Of a DNA stretch of 56,256 bases, positions 1 through 9,175 are shown in pieces. Position numbers and translations under genes: made by a program. Where the stretch lies: assembly GCA_023395435.1 (NCBI GenBank), contig JAEWZG010000046.1, positions 1-56,256 on the forward strand, given 5' to 3'. The stretch's first letter is position 1; each line of letters opens with the position of its first letter. The DNA is from Bacillota bacterium (lineage in GTDB: Bacteria; Bacillota; Clostridia; Oscillospirales; Ruminococcaceae). The notes under the pieces were generated by a model, which had not been told where the DNA came from, ran no database searches, and saw only the letters and a program-made list of their open reading frames with translations.

Positions 1-374
1 AGGCAAAAGCTAATGAAAGCTTTGAAGATTTAATTAAAAAATACAACCAGGATCCAGGAATGACTGATAACCCAGAAGGATATTTTGTTACCAATGACGA
101 CTCGTATGTTAAGGCATTCCAGGATGCGGCATTAAAGCTTAAAGTCGGCGAAATCAGTGACCTTGTTGAAACAGAATATGGCTGGCATGTACTAAAAAGA
201 GTTGATCCAACCGAATTCTACAAAAAAAATGCTGAAACAATGAAGAGCGAATACTATTCAAATGAATTCACAAAGATTATTTCTGGTATAATGACTGACT
301 TTGAGAAGCACATGGAATACGCAAACTATTATGAGAAAATTACACCAACATACTTCAATAAAAAGAGCAAATAA
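1..374 (+). CDS. Parvulin-type peptidyl-prolyl isomerase / PrsA-like foldase, 3' part
   Basis: The open frame enters from the left edge (first whole codon at base 3), so the N-terminus is missing. The visible 123 residues hold the second half of a parvulin (PpiC) rotamase domain: a DPG turn, a GYF segment, an F..A...L..GE.S..V.T.YGWH.LKR block, then a helical, Lys-rich tail. The family catalyses prolyl cis-trans isomerisation and, in Gram-positives, usually acts as an extracytoplasmic lipoprotein foldase (PrsA). The lipobox would lie outside the window, so the secreted location is inference. An intrinsic terminator follows directly. The domain call is firm; the exact paralogue (PrsA, SurA-like or cytoplasmic) is not. 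Confidence 0.85.
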   Translation, partial: AKANESFEDLIKKYNQDPGMTDNPEGYFVTNDDSYVKAFQDAALKLKVGEISDLVETEYGWHVLKRVDPTEFYKKNAETMKSEYYSNEFTKIISGIMTDFEKHMEYANYYEKITPTYFNKKSK

Positions 375-594
375 AAGAATTAAAGGCTACGTTTAAAACG
401 TAGCCTTTATTATTTATATATTCATCACTATATGGCATATATACCTCAATAGCCTGATCAGTTCTTTTATGAGGTTTCTCCTGCGTATTCATTTTTTTAA
501 AGCCATCAATAATCAAAACAACAACAATAAATAATGCAATAATTTCAGCCGATAGAATTAAAAAATATATAAAAGTCCTTAATTTTCTGATAAT
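355..594 (-). CDS. Small single-pass membrane protein, possible ATT start
   Basis: A 79-codon frame follows the asparaginase gene on the same strand by 9 bases. It starts (inferred) at ATT after a good GGGGAG Shine-Dalgarno overlapping the asparaginase stop; no ATG, GTG or TTG is well placed. The product has a strongly hydrophobic segment at about residues 8-30 (FIYFLILSAEIIALFIVVV), then a polar tail. The frame runs through the foldase terminator and overlaps the last 20 bases of the convergent foldase gene. No family was recognised. The hydrophobic segment and Shine-Dalgarno argue for a real gene; the start codon and true C-terminus are uncertain. Confidence 0.4.
   Translation of the reverse strand: MIRKLRTFIYFLILSAEIIALFIVVVLIIDGFKKMNTQEKPHKRTDQAIEVYMPYSDEYINNKGYVLNVAFNSFICSFY
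382..408 (+). terminator. Intrinsic terminator after the foldase gene
   Basis: Near-perfect inverted repeat AAAGGCTACGTT / AACGTAGCCTTT followed by a T/A-rich tract, 8 bases after the foldase stop codon. Confidence 0.8.
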
Positions 595-603
595 ACCGCT
601 CCC

Positions 604-1641
604 CTAAATAGTTTTTTCAAAAGCAATATCATTATCAAGAATATATCTTCTCAATTCTGAATCATCAGTGCTATATGCTATCAGAAGCTTTATATAAGCC
701 ATCTCTTCACTGATATCAAACAATGGCTTTACTCCACTTTCTATAATACTGCTTGCTGAGGAATAATAATTTTCCTGTTGAGATTCAAGAGGTGCAATAT
801 AAAAATCAATTCTATTCTTATATTTGTTGTAAAAATCAATATATGATGTGCAGTAAGTATTATCTGAATAGCTTGAAGCTGTTCCACCGTGATAGGTATA
901 ATGTACTATTGCTTTAATATTATGGGTTGGAACAATACTGTTGTAATCAAAGCCTGTATAACCTTTTAGAATTAAAACACAAGGCGTAAGCTCTTTTATT
1001 TTATAGAGCAGTAATTCCTTTTTGCAAAAGTCTTTTTCCAATGGATTTGAAAAATTGTCATTTCTGATATATCTTCCATTTTCAATCTTTCCAAAATCAA
1101 TTCGCTTTGTGCTTGAATATTCATTGGTAAGGGCTTCGCACTGTCTTAATCTTGACCCAAGATAAACAATATTCTCATTATCGTTGTTCTTATATACAGC
1201 AAATACACCAGAATACTTACATTGAGAAATAAAGAAAACAGCATTGATAAAATTATCGTTTCCATTTGCTCTTTTATCTGACAAGACATAATTGCTCGAC
1301 ACCATTACAACAGGAATGCTTATCCCCGCTAACATTATTGACAGCATATTTGTTGTATATGCGAGAGTGTCAGTTCCATGTGCAATAATAATACCGTTAT
1401 ACTGAGAAAAATCAGTATAACGTAGTTCTTCAAGAAGAACATTCCAGTCAGAAACCGTCATATTCTCACTCAAAGTGTTTAGTGGCTGGGAAATTGTAAA
1501 TTCAACATCTAACAAGCCTGTCTGAATATAGAAGTTATTAATCATAAGCTTATTAACACTTTTATCCGAACTTACACATATACCATGTCCTGTAATTTCT
1601 GAACTTATCGTTCCACCAGTAAATATTACTTTAATTTTCAT
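604..1641 (-). CDS. ansA: L-asparaginase family protein
   Basis: 345 residues, close to bacterial asparaginase length. The N-terminus carries the first active-site signature (FTGGTISSE, residues 7-15, nucleophilic Thr in TGGTI), and the second signature HGTDTLAYT lies at residues 88-96. These are the two catalytic motifs of the Ntn-independent asparaginase fold, which hydrolyses Asn to Asp and ammonia. No signal peptide is visible, so a cytoplasmic type I-like enzyme is likely. The gene follows the transglutaminase-like lipoprotein by 22 bases on the same strand, and the small membrane ORF at 355-594 may be co-transcribed. The sequence is divergent outside the motifs, so a related amidohydrolase activity cannot be excluded. 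Confidence 0.85.
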   Translation of the reverse strand: MKIKVIFTGGTISSEITGHGICVSSDKSVNKLMINNFYIQTGLLDVEFTISQPLNTLSENMTVSDWNVLLEELRYTDFSQYNGIIIAHGTDTLAYTTNMLSIMLAGISIPVVMVSSNYVLSDKRANGNDNFINAVFFISQCKYSGVFAVYKNNDNENIVYLGSRLRQCEALTNEYSSTKRIDFGKIENGRYIRNDNFSNPLEKDFCKKELLLYKIKELTPCVLILKGYTGFDYNSIVPTHNIKAIVHYTYHGGTASSYSDNTYCTSYIDFYNKYKNRIDFYIAPLESQQENYYSSASSIIESGVKPLFDISEEMAYIKLLIAYSTDDSELRRYILDNDIAFEKTI

Positions 1642-1663
1642 AGTTCACCTTTTTTGATAAGTA

Positions 1664-2416
1664 TTATTGATAAATTGCACTTTCTGGTTGATTAGATGTT
1701 GCTGATGGATATTTACTTTTCTCCCACTCGTGACCTGTTTCCTTCATAAAATTATCCGAAACGCAGAAAAAATCTCTAATGGCTCTATTTTCCTCATCCG
1801 GTAAAGGATCATCCCATGTTACATCAACATGATACCATTCATCATCAAGCTTAATCATATTCCAGCCATGTTCTTCTCCCTCGTTAGCTTTAGCATGAAT
1901 AGCTATGCACTCAACATCAGCCATCTGACAAAGCAACTGATAAGTAAGTGTATAGCCAAGACATATGGCTTTTCCATTCTTAAAAAAGCCATAAGGAGAT
2001 ACGGAATCAGGGTTTTCTGCTACTAATTCATTAAAATTATCAGTATCATATTTTGCATTTCTAATGATATAATCATGTATTATTTTTGCTTTATCGAAAT
2101 CATTCATATCTTCTTTTATATTTTTATCAATAAAACTTGTGGAATTCTCATAGATATATTTCTCTTTTTCATCTACAAGAGATGATTTATCCTTATCATT
2201 ATAAGCTTTTACAATACGCTCAACTATAGGGAACACATCACCCTTACCTTTAACGTAATAATCACCACGGGATGTTGTTACAACTGATGAATCTTCAATA
2301 CTCGATGCAGTAGTTTGTGAATCTTGCTTTGATGCTATTGTTGTTTTACATCCACACAAAGCCACCAATAACAATGCTGTTAAAACGCATAGGGTTTTAC
2401 TTATTGTCTTTCTCAT
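1664..2416 (-). CDS. Transglutaminase-like domain lipoprotein
   Basis: 250 residues. A Lys/Arg start followed by a hydrophobic stretch and LCGC lipobox (probable lipidated Cys23) indicates a membrane-anchored lipoprotein. The C-terminal half is a transglutaminase-like (TGc) domain with a complete triad: Cys152 in GKAICLGYT, His183 in EEHGWN and Asp198 in WYHVDVTWDD. Bacterial members act as cysteine peptidases or amide hydrolases on the cell surface; the substrate is unknown. A Ser/Thr-rich linker (about residues 25-50) separates the anchor from the domain. It lies between an ABC exporter and an asparaginase on the same strand, which does not identify its role. Confidence 0.8.
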   Translation of the reverse strand: MRKTISKTLCVLTALLLVALCGCKTTIASKQDSQTTASSIEDSSVVTTSRGDYYVKGKGDVFPIVERIVKAYNDKDKSSLVDEKEKYIYENSTSFIDKNIKEDMNDFDKAKIIHDYIIRNAKYDTDNFNELVAENPDSVSPYGFFKNGKAICLGYTLTYQLLCQMADVECIAIHAKANEGEEHGWNMIKLDDEWYHVDVTWDDPLPDEENRAIRDFFCVSDNFMKETGHEWEKSKYPSATSNQPESAIYQ

Positions 2417-2473
2417 GTTACGCCTCCAATAAGAGAATTATAACATTTACTTGTATAAACTGTCAATTAAGGC

Positions 2474-4219
2474 TTAATCATCATCTTTTTCATTAGCAAA
2501 TTGGCTGTTATATAGGTTACTATAAAAGCCTTTTCCCTTCAAAAGTTCATCATGACTTCCCTGTTCAATAATTTTGCCATTATTCATTACAAGAATAACA
2601 TCAGCTTCTTTTATAGTGGATAATCTGTGAGCTACTATAAAGCTTGTTCTCCCTGTCATCATTTTTGCAAAAGCTTTCTGAATTTTTATTTCTGTTCGTG
2701 TATCTATGCTACTTGTCGCCTCATCAAGAATAAGCATTGGCGGCAGTATAAGCATAATTCTTGCTATGCACAAAAGCTGCTTCTGACCTTGTGAAATACT
2801 TTCGCCATCGTCAGAAACAATAGTATTATATCCGTCAGAAAGACGTCTGATAAAGCCATCAGCATATGCCTGTTTTGCTGCATTGATAATTTCTTCATCA
2901 GTAGCATCAGGCTTGCCAAAGGCGATATTTTCTTTGATTGTGCCATTTTTAAGCCAGGTTTCTTGCAATACCATTCCATATTGGGCACGAAGGCTGTCGC
3001 GGGTAAGCTTATTAATGTTATTTCCACTTACAATTATTTTTCCTGAATTGACATCATAAAATCTCATAAGAAGATTAATAAGTGTAGTCTTTCCGCAACC
3101 TGTTGGCCCGACTATTGCTATTCTTTGACCAGGTTTAACTGTGAGATTAAAGCCCTCAATTAGTTTTCTTTTAGGTGAATATGAGAAATAAACATCAGAT
3201 ATATTAATGCTTCCGTTACATTCCGTCATTATTTTGTCATTGTGTTTTGATACTTCTGAAGGCTCGTCAATTATTTCAAAAATTCTTTTTGCTGACGCAA
3301 AGGCATTCTGAAGTTCTGTTACTACACCAGATATCTCATTAAAAGGCTTTGTATACTGGTTTGCATATGCAAGGAAGCTTGAAAGCGCACCGACAGATAG
3401 CTTTCCACTAATGACACTCAGTGCACCAATAATTCCTACGCTTGTATAGACAAGTCCATTAACAAAACGCGTTGACGGATTTGTTAGTGATGAATAAAAC
3501 TGTGCTTTAACTCCACAGGAATACAGTCTTGAATTTATTTCTTCAAACCTTTCCTGTGTAATTTCACCCTGACTGAATGCTTTTACAATATTCTGATTTG
3601 ATATGATTTCTTCAACATAGCCTGTCATTTCGCCACGAGTTTCTGACTGAACTTTAAACATTTTAAATGAATTTTTTGCAATATATGACGCTACAAAAAG
3701 AGATAATGGAGTTAACACAACAACTATCAAAGCAATTGAGACATTTATTGTTAGCATAAATAATAATGTGCCGAGTATTGTAATCAAACCCGTGAAAACC
3801 TGATTAAAAGTCTGGAGCAGGCCATCTGATATAATTTCAGTATCTGTTACAATTCTGCTTATTAAATCGCCTTGAGATTTTGAATCTACATACTTTAAAG
3901 GAACACTTTCTATTTTGTTGAAGGCTTCCTGTCTTATATCATTTATTGTATTGTATACAAGCCTATTAGTGAAAAGTGACATAAACCATTGGAATAAAGA
4001 ACCCACCAATGCAAATGCGCCAAGAGTAACGAGAACTGGTACAAGTCCATTAAAATCGACATTGACTTTTCCGACAATCATGTCAACAGCCTTACCAATT
4101 AAAACAGGCACATATAGTGTCAGTGAAACACCAATAAGTGCAGTCATTAAAGCAAGTATGGAAAAGAATTTATATGGTCTCAAATACTTTAAAATTCGTT
4201 TTAGTATTCCTTTATTCAT
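2474..4219 (-). CDS. ABC exporter half-transporter (second subunit of heterodimer)
   Basis: 581 residues with six predicted membrane helices followed by a nucleotide-binding domain: Walker A GPTGCGKTT, a non-canonical signature ISQGQ, Walker B LPPMLILDEATSS with the catalytic Glu, and the H-loop in VAHRLS. The start at 4219 is chosen because GGAGGTGA lies 10 bases upstream and the ATG overlaps the stop of the upstream partner by 8 bases; an upstream in-frame extension would be shadow coding within that partner. The family exports drugs, lipids or peptides. The partner carries a degenerate Walker B, so these two gene products very probably form one heterodimeric transporter. The substrate cannot be read from sequence. 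Confidence 0.9.
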   Translation of the reverse strand: MNKGILKRILKYLRPYKFFSILALMTALIGVSLTLYVPVLIGKAVDMIVGKVNVDFNGLVPVLVTLGAFALVGSLFQWFMSLFTNRLVYNTINDIRQEAFNKIESVPLKYVDSKSQGDLISRIVTDTEIISDGLLQTFNQVFTGLITILGTLLFMLTINVSIALIVVVLTPLSLFVASYIAKNSFKMFKVQSETRGEMTGYVEEIISNQNIVKAFSQGEITQERFEEINSRLYSCGVKAQFYSSLTNPSTRFVNGLVYTSVGIIGALSVISGKLSVGALSSFLAYANQYTKPFNEISGVVTELQNAFASAKRIFEIIDEPSEVSKHNDKIMTECNGSINISDVYFSYSPKRKLIEGFNLTVKPGQRIAIVGPTGCGKTTLINLLMRFYDVNSGKIIVSGNNINKLTRDSLRAQYGMVLQETWLKNGTIKENIAFGKPDATDEEIINAAKQAYADGFIRRLSDGYNTIVSDDGESISQGQKQLLCIARIMLILPPMLILDEATSSIDTRTEIKIQKAFAKMMTGRTSFIVAHRLSTIKEADVILVMNNGKIIEQGSHDELLKGKGFYSNLYNSQFANEKDDD

Positions 4220-5957
4220 TACTATTACCGTCACCTCCGTCAGAAGTATTGTTCTGCGATTTGCAGATTTCCTGATATACTTCACAGGTATTGATAAGTT
4301 CATCGTGCTTGCCGATACCGCAAATAATACCATCATCCAATACAACTATCTTATCAGCGTTCTTTATTGAGGTTGCACGTTGTGAAATAATAATTACCGA
4401 CATATCTTTATTAAGATGATATATTGCTTTTCTGAGCTTTGCGTCAGTAACAAAGTCAAGTGCACTTGCACTGTCATCAAGAATTAGTAATGCAGGTTCA
4501 GATATAACAGCCCTTGCGATAGTCAGACGCTGTCGCTGACCGCCTGAAAGATTCTTGCCCTTTTGTTCTATTCTCTTATCAAGCTTCTCTGAAAATAAAT
4601 CAACAAATTCTTTTGCCTGTGCTACTTCTAGTGCTTTGAAAATTTCTTCGTCTGTTGCATTCTGCTTTCCCCATTGCATGTTTTCGCGAATAGTTCCCGC
4701 AAAAAGTACTGCCTTTTGCTGTACAAGTCCAATTTTGCTTCTTAAAACATCAAGATTGTATTTTTTTATATTCTTACCGAATAGCAACAACTCACCACTT
4801 GTTATATCATAATACCTCATTATTAGGTTGATAATTGTGGATTTTCCTGAACCCGTACCACCTATAATACCGATAGTTTCACCTTTTTTTATTTTAAAAT
4901 CAATATTTTCAAGTATAAGCTCTGAAGAACCAGGATAAGTAAAATTTATATTTTTAAATTCGACAATAGTATCTGTATTTTCTGTTATTGTTTTTAATTC
5001 GCCATTTTTAATATTACTTTCAGTTTCAAGGACTTCAATAACTCGCCCTACCGAAGCATATGATTTCATATAGATTACAACAAGATTTGCAACAACAATA
5101 AGCGCAAGAAGAATCTGTGTCATATAGTTTACAAGAGCAATAATTTCACCCTGTGTGAGGTTACCATTATAAACATGTTTGCCTCCAAACCATATTATTG
5201 CAATGATTACAAAATTAAGTACGACATATGATAAAGGATTCAAAAGAACAGATATTCTGCCGACACGAAGTGCGGTGTCCCTATAATCATCATTGATTTC
5301 ATTAAACTTTTCAATTTCCGAATTCTGCTTTGAAAATGCTCTTATGACTCTGATACCGGAGAGATTTTCTCTTGTTTTAAGTGAAATATTATCAAGAGTT
5401 TTCTGAAGCTTCTTAAAATAAGGCACACAGCGTGACATAATAATATAAATTATTAAAGCTATGACAGGTGCTGCGATGAGATAAATCAATGCAAGCTTTG
5501 CATCAATAGTGAATGCCATTATTGTTGCACCAATCACAAGAAATGGAGCACGAAGAAAAAGTCTGATTGTCATATTTACGCCGATCTGAAGCTGATTTAT
5601 ATCATTAGTCATTCGTGTTATAAGTGAAGGCGCACCATACTTGTCAATTTCTGCTGTTGAAAGACTCTGAATATGTTTAAACATTGCATTTCTTACTTCT
5701 GTGCCAAAGCCGAATCCAGCCTGAGCAGCAAAGTACTGAGCTGTCAGTGCAACAACTAGTCCAATTACACCAAGAGCAATCATTATTCCACCCATTTTAT
5801 AGATATAAGGCTTGTCATTGTTCTTTATACCGACATCAATAATTCTTGCCATAACTATTGGAACGATTAGCTCAAAAACTGCTTCAGTGAATTTAAAAAA
5901 TGGTCCCAGAATACATTGCTTTCTGTAATTTTTAAGGAACGGGAAAAGTATTTTCAT
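4212..5957 (-). CDS. ABC exporter half-transporter (first subunit, degenerate ATP site)
   Basis: 581 residues, six membrane helices then an ATPase domain with Walker A GGTGSGKST, canonical LSGGQRQR signature and Walker B LLILDDSASALD. The catalytic Glu that normally follows Walker B is Asp, the hallmark of the degenerate site of heterodimeric exporters of the TM287/288 and BmrCD type. It overlaps its partner by 8 bases, so translation is probably coupled. About 130 bases of intergenic DNA, including the btuD terminator, separate it from the cobalamin importer, so it has its own promoter. Function by family: multidrug or lipid efflux in the cytoplasmic membrane. Confidence 0.9.
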   Translation of the reverse strand: MKILFPFLKNYRKQCILGPFFKFTEAVFELIVPIVMARIIDVGIKNNDKPYIYKMGGIMIALGVIGLVVALTAQYFAAQAGFGFGTEVRNAMFKHIQSLSTAEIDKYGAPSLITRMTNDINQLQIGVNMTIRLFLRAPFLVIGATIMAFTIDAKLALIYLIAAPVIALIIYIIMSRCVPYFKKLQKTLDNISLKTRENLSGIRVIRAFSKQNSEIEKFNEINDDYRDTALRVGRISVLLNPLSYVVLNFVIIAIIWFGGKHVYNGNLTQGEIIALVNYMTQILLALIVVANLVVIYMKSYASVGRVIEVLETESNIKNGELKTITENTDTIVEFKNINFTYPGSSELILENIDFKIKKGETIGIIGGTGSGKSTIINLIMRYYDITSGELLLFGKNIKKYNLDVLRSKIGLVQQKAVLFAGTIRENMQWGKQNATDEEIFKALEVAQAKEFVDLFSEKLDKRIEQKGKNLSGGQRQRLTIARAVISEPALLILDDSASALDFVTDAKLRKAIYHLNKDMSVIIISQRATSIKNADKIVVLDDGIICGIGKHDELINTCEVYQEICKSQNNTSDGGDGNSNE

Positions 5958-6023
5958 TATGTGAACATCCTTTTGTGTAATTAATTACATTTATTATATC
6001 ATATTTTGAGAGTATTTTCACTA

Positions 6024-6056
6024 AAAAGAAAAAGTTTGTACCCTAATACAAACTTA
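6024..6056 (-). terminator. Intrinsic terminator of the btu operon
   Basis: Read on the minus strand, AAGTTTGTA and TACAAACTT form a 9-bp stem with a 6-base loop, followed by TTTTTCTTTTT. It sits about 35 bases past the btuD stop. Confidence 0.85.
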
Positions 6057-6089
6057 TTATTTATTAATTATTCTGTTTTATTAAAATGC

Positions 6090-6848
6090 TTATTCCCAGA
6101 ATGAATATGCCTTCCTCATGTATTCCTTAACATCGGTATCATAAGCGTTTTTAAGTTCATTCCCTGTCAAAATCTCATCAGGTGTGCCGTTACTGGTAAT
6201 CTTCCCCCCGTTCATGAGAATAACTCTGTCGGCAAACTGCATTGCCAGATTCAAATCATGAAACACTCCTATTACTATTCGATTATTTTTTGAAGACCAT
6301 AATTTCAGGTAATCTATAAATTCAATCTGATTTTTTAAATCAAGGTGGTTGGTAGGTTCATCTAGTAAAATAATTTCAGGCTCCTGGGCATACACTCTTG
6401 CTAAAAAAACCCTCTGAAGCTGACCGCCTGAAAGCTCTGTAATAAGCTTATCTTTTATATCTGTTAGCCCGACAGCCTTAATACAATCATTGATTACCTT
6501 CTTATCCTCTTCACTTTCTTCTGAGAATATTCGTTTTGAATTATGCGTATATCTGCCTAGAGCAACTGTGTCATACACTGAATAACTAAAATAAACTGAT
6601 GAAATCTGTGACATCAGGGCAATATTACGGGATATATCTTTCCGCGAGAGACTTTTTAATTCGAAATCATTAATAAATATTCTCCCTTTATAGTCAAGAA
6701 TTCCAGACAAAGCACGAAGAAGAGTTGTTTTACCACACCCATTAGGCCCGATTATACAGATTTTCTCATTATTTTCGGCTGTGATATTTATATTACTTAT
6801 TATATCATTCTGATCGTATCCGGAGGAAAGATTTTCAACCCTAATCAT
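6090..6848 (-). CDS. btuD: Cobalamin/iron-siderophore-type ABC importer, ATP-binding subunit
   Basis: 252 residues of the FecCD/BtuD-type importer ATPase family: Walker A GPNGCGKTT near residue 36, signature LSGGQLQR, Walker B EIILLDEPTNHLD, and the switch His in GVFHDLN. The start at 6848 follows GGAGAAAATCTC and overlaps the end of the permease gene by 8 bases; the upstream in-frame extension lies inside the permease gene. It powers the BtuC-type permease. The vitamin B12 assignment rests on the cobalamin riboswitch upstream of the first gene, since the ATPase alone does not distinguish B12 from siderophore or heme uptake. Confidence 0.88.
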   Translation of the reverse strand: MIRVENLSSGYDQNDIISNINITAENNEKICIIGPNGCGKTTLLRALSGILDYKGRIFINDFELKSLSRKDISRNIALMSQISSVYFSYSVYDTVALGRYTHNSKRIFSEESEEDKKVINDCIKAVGLTDIKDKLITELSGGQLQRVFLARVYAQEPEIILLDEPTNHLDLKNQIEFIDYLKLWSSKNNRIVIGVFHDLNLAMQFADRVILMNGGKITSNGTPDEILTGNELKNAYDTDVKEYMRKAYSFWE

Positions 6849-7902
6849 GAGATTTTCTCCTTTTAAAATAAATAAACACAAAGAAAGGGGCACCGACTAA
6901 TGCTGTTACAGCACCAACTGGCAACTCTCGTGGCGAAATAATAGTCCTTGAAACAAGATCAGCCACAACCATAATAATTCCGCCGAAAAGAGCTGAAAGA
7001 ATTGTGACATACTTGTGCTTTGAGGTTATCGCACGACGTACAATATGCGGAGCAACAAGATCAACAAAACCAATTACTCCAGCAAATGCTACTGCAAAAC
7101 CTGTGAGAGCAGAGCTTATGATAATAAGTATCCATTTTACTTTTTTTGAGTTTACACCTATTGATAAGGCTTCCTGCTCACCAAAGGAGAGTATATCAAG
7201 TTCCTTTGAAAAAAATAGAAGAATAATCACACACAAAATTAAAACTAAGGTAAGTATTTTTACATATTCCCAGCCCTTCGAAGAAAATGTGCCCATTTGC
7301 CACTTAATGATTTCCTGCATTTTATCACCTGACATTCCAGCAACCATCATGAATACAGCATTGACGAACATCGAAAGCACCATGCCACAAAGCACTATTG
7401 TCGTGCCCTGAAGGTTTTTATCCACCTTTGAAGCAAATAGTATACTTATATAAACTGTCAAAAAGCCTGTTAACAGCCCAGCCATTGGAAGTGTAAGATT
7501 TGAAAGAAATGGCAGTGAAAGCGAATATGCTATTACTATTCCCGCACCTAATGAAGCACCGCTTGATACGCCAAGAGTAAAAGGCGATGCAAGTGGGTTT
7601 CTTAGTATTGACTGTATTACAGCCCCACTTGCTGACAAGCCTGCACCAACCAAGAAAGCAAGCAACACTCGTGGTAGACGAAGCTCCCACACGATTGTCT
7701 GCATTGGGATTGATATGCTTTTATCAGCTTGAGTTCCTGTAAGCTTACTAAATATGATTTTCACAATATCAAGTGGTGGAATGTTAACACTACCTATTGC
7801 AACACCGAGAATTATTGTAAAAACTACGATTATCGGTGTTGCTATCAAGGCAGTTTTTACTCTCTTATTATTCAAAGGTACCAGGGTTAATTGCGTTTGC
7901 AA
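6841..7902 (-). CDS. btuC: Cobalamin-type ABC importer, permease subunit (FecCD family)
   Basis: 353 residues with about ten membrane helices and FecCD-family motifs: WELRLPRVLLAFLVGAGLS near the N-terminal third, then NPLASPFTLGVSSGASLGA, and GFVDLVAPHIVRR and RELPVGAVTAL near the C-terminus. It forms the dimeric translocation channel. The frame starts 35 bases inside the end of btuF; a TTG at 7875 that almost abuts the btuF stop is an alternative start, and no strong Shine-Dalgarno settles the choice. Middle gene of a tightly overlapping btuF-btuC-btuD operon. Confidence 0.9.
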   Translation of the reverse strand: MQTQLTLVPLNNKRVKTALIATPIIVVFTIILGVAIGSVNIPPLDIVKIIFSKLTGTQADKSISIPMQTIVWELRLPRVLLAFLVGAGLSASGAVIQSILRNPLASPFTLGVSSGASLGAGIVIAYSLSLPFLSNLTLPMAGLLTGFLTVYISILFASKVDKNLQGTTIVLCGMVLSMFVNAVFMMVAGMSGDKMQEIIKWQMGTFSSKGWEYVKILTLVLILCVIILLFFSKELDILSFGEQEALSIGVNSKKVKWILIIISSALTGFAVAFAGVIGFVDLVAPHIVRRAITSKHKYVTILSALFGGIIMVVADLVSRTIISPRELPVGAVTALVGAPFFVFIYFKRRKSHD

Positions 7903-8809
7903 TTTCTTTTATACCCTGTACAACGTTTTGTGATGCTCTTGAGGTTGCGTTTGAATCAACGTAATAAACTTTGTTGTTTTTTACAGCATTTATAATGTTC
8001 CAACCCTTACGGCTAAGAATTTCTTTATATGAGTAGCCGTCATATGATACATTAGTTAATATTATATCAGGATTACCGTTAATCACTGATTCTTCTGTGT
8101 TTGAAAGATAGCCCTTCTGATTTGCATAAATGTTTTTTGCACCGCACATTTCAATAATCTCATTGATATAAGTTGAGTTTCCACATGTATAATAATATGG
8201 TGCTGAACCAATTTCAAAGTAAACTTTTTTAGCTTCACCTGTGTTTTCCTTTGCCTTGTCTTTTACTGTTTTTATTACTTTATCAATCTCTGTAATAAAT
8301 TCTTTACCTTTACTTTTTGTTTTTGTGTAAGTTGAAATAAGTATTATATCATCCTTTATATTCTGGAGACTTTCTGCCGCTGGAATATTAATGATCTGAA
8401 TACCTGACTTTTTAAGCAAGTCATATTTGTTCTTTTCACCTGAATAATTAATTTCATTAATAAATATAACATCAGGAGCAAGCTCAATAATCTTTTCCAT
8501 ATTAAGATTCTGCATATCAAACTTTAATACATCTGACTTCAAGCCTTTTATATCAGTTGAAAAAGTATCTGTTGCTATTATCTTCTCGCCTAAGCCAAGT
8601 CCAACAAGAACCTCAGTGTTTGACGGTGATGTTGAAACAATTTTAGTGATTTTTTCTGGAATATTATATTCCATACCATTTCTGTCTTTTACGGTTGTAA
8701 CAGCATCATAGCTGTTACCTTTTGATGAACTTTCATCATTGTTCTTTCCGCAGGCTGTCGCTATAAAAAGCATAGAAACTGCTAATGCGATGGTCAAAAG
8801 TTTTTTCAT
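7868..8809 (-). CDS. btuF: Cobalamin-type ABC importer, substrate-binding lipoprotein
   Basis: 313 residues. A signal peptide with lipobox ATAC (Cys20) precedes a class III periplasmic-binding fold: TKIVSTSPSNTEVLVGLGLG at about residue 60, the ELAPDVIFINE strand, and the long inter-lobe helix rich in Lys. The protein would sit on the outer face of the membrane and deliver cobalamin or another corrinoid to BtuC. It is the first gene of the operon, 10 bases after a riboswitch terminator T-run with an AGGAG ribosome binding site. The family also binds siderophores and heme; the cobalamin riboswitch makes B12/cobamide the preferred ligand. Confidence 0.88.
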   Translation of the reverse strand: MKKLLTIALAVSMLFIATACGKNNDESSSKGNSYDAVTTVKDRNGMEYNIPEKITKIVSTSPSNTEVLVGLGLGEKIIATDTFSTDIKGLKSDVLKFDMQNLNMEKIIELAPDVIFINEINYSGEKNKYDLLKKSGIQIINIPAAESLQNIKDDIILISTYTKTKSKGKEFITEIDKVIKTVKDKAKENTGEAKKVYFEIGSAPYYYTCGNSTYINEIIEMCGAKNIYANQKGYLSNTEESVINGNPDIILTNVSYDGYSYKEILSRKGWNIINAVKNNKVYYVDSNATSRASQNVVQGIKEIANAINPGTFE

Positions 8810-8822
8810 ATGACTACTCCTT

Positions 8823-8860
8823 AAAAAAAATTAGACACCTTAAATTATTTTAAGGTGTCT
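8823..8860 (-). terminator. Riboswitch expression-platform terminator before btuF
   Basis: On the minus strand, AGACACCTTAAA and TTTAAGGTGTCT form a 12-bp stem followed by eight T residues. It lies between the cobalamin aptamer and the btuF ribosome binding site. This placement implies transcription attenuation when corrinoid is plentiful. Confidence 0.85.
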
Positions 8861-8910
8861 GGCTATATTATTCAAGGCAACACAATAATAGCAATAATTA
8901 TTGAGTTATC

Positions 8911-9125
8911 CCAAACAAACCACATCCCCCATATCCCTGTGGGGTCATAGCTCACACAACTTAATGCTGTGAATTACAGGCAGGTCTTCCGACTCAGACA
9001 TTCACTTTACTCCGTCTTCCCTTTTAGTGACATAATGGAGTAAGCTGTTCTTTACGGCGACAGGATCGTTCAGGATTTTCACCTGATTCCCTATTCTCGC
9101 TTTCTTGCGCACCTGTATTCGATTG
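8911..9125 (-). promoter_or_regulatory. Cobalamin riboswitch
   Basis: Read on the minus strand this leader has the conserved core of the cobalamin aptamer: GGGAATCAGGTGAAAATCC (around 9073-9092), a CTGTCGCC block, and the 3' signature GAAGACCTGCCTG around 8978-8990, spaced as in the known class. It lies between a GH4 gene and btuF on the same strand and is followed by a strong hairpin-T-run. Such RNAs bind adenosylcobalamin and switch off downstream uptake genes. The exact 5' and 3' limits are approximate. Confidence 0.93.
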
Positions 9126-9175
9126 TTTATATTCTTTTAATTTAGTTTTTCTTATTTTAACATATGTATTTAAAA

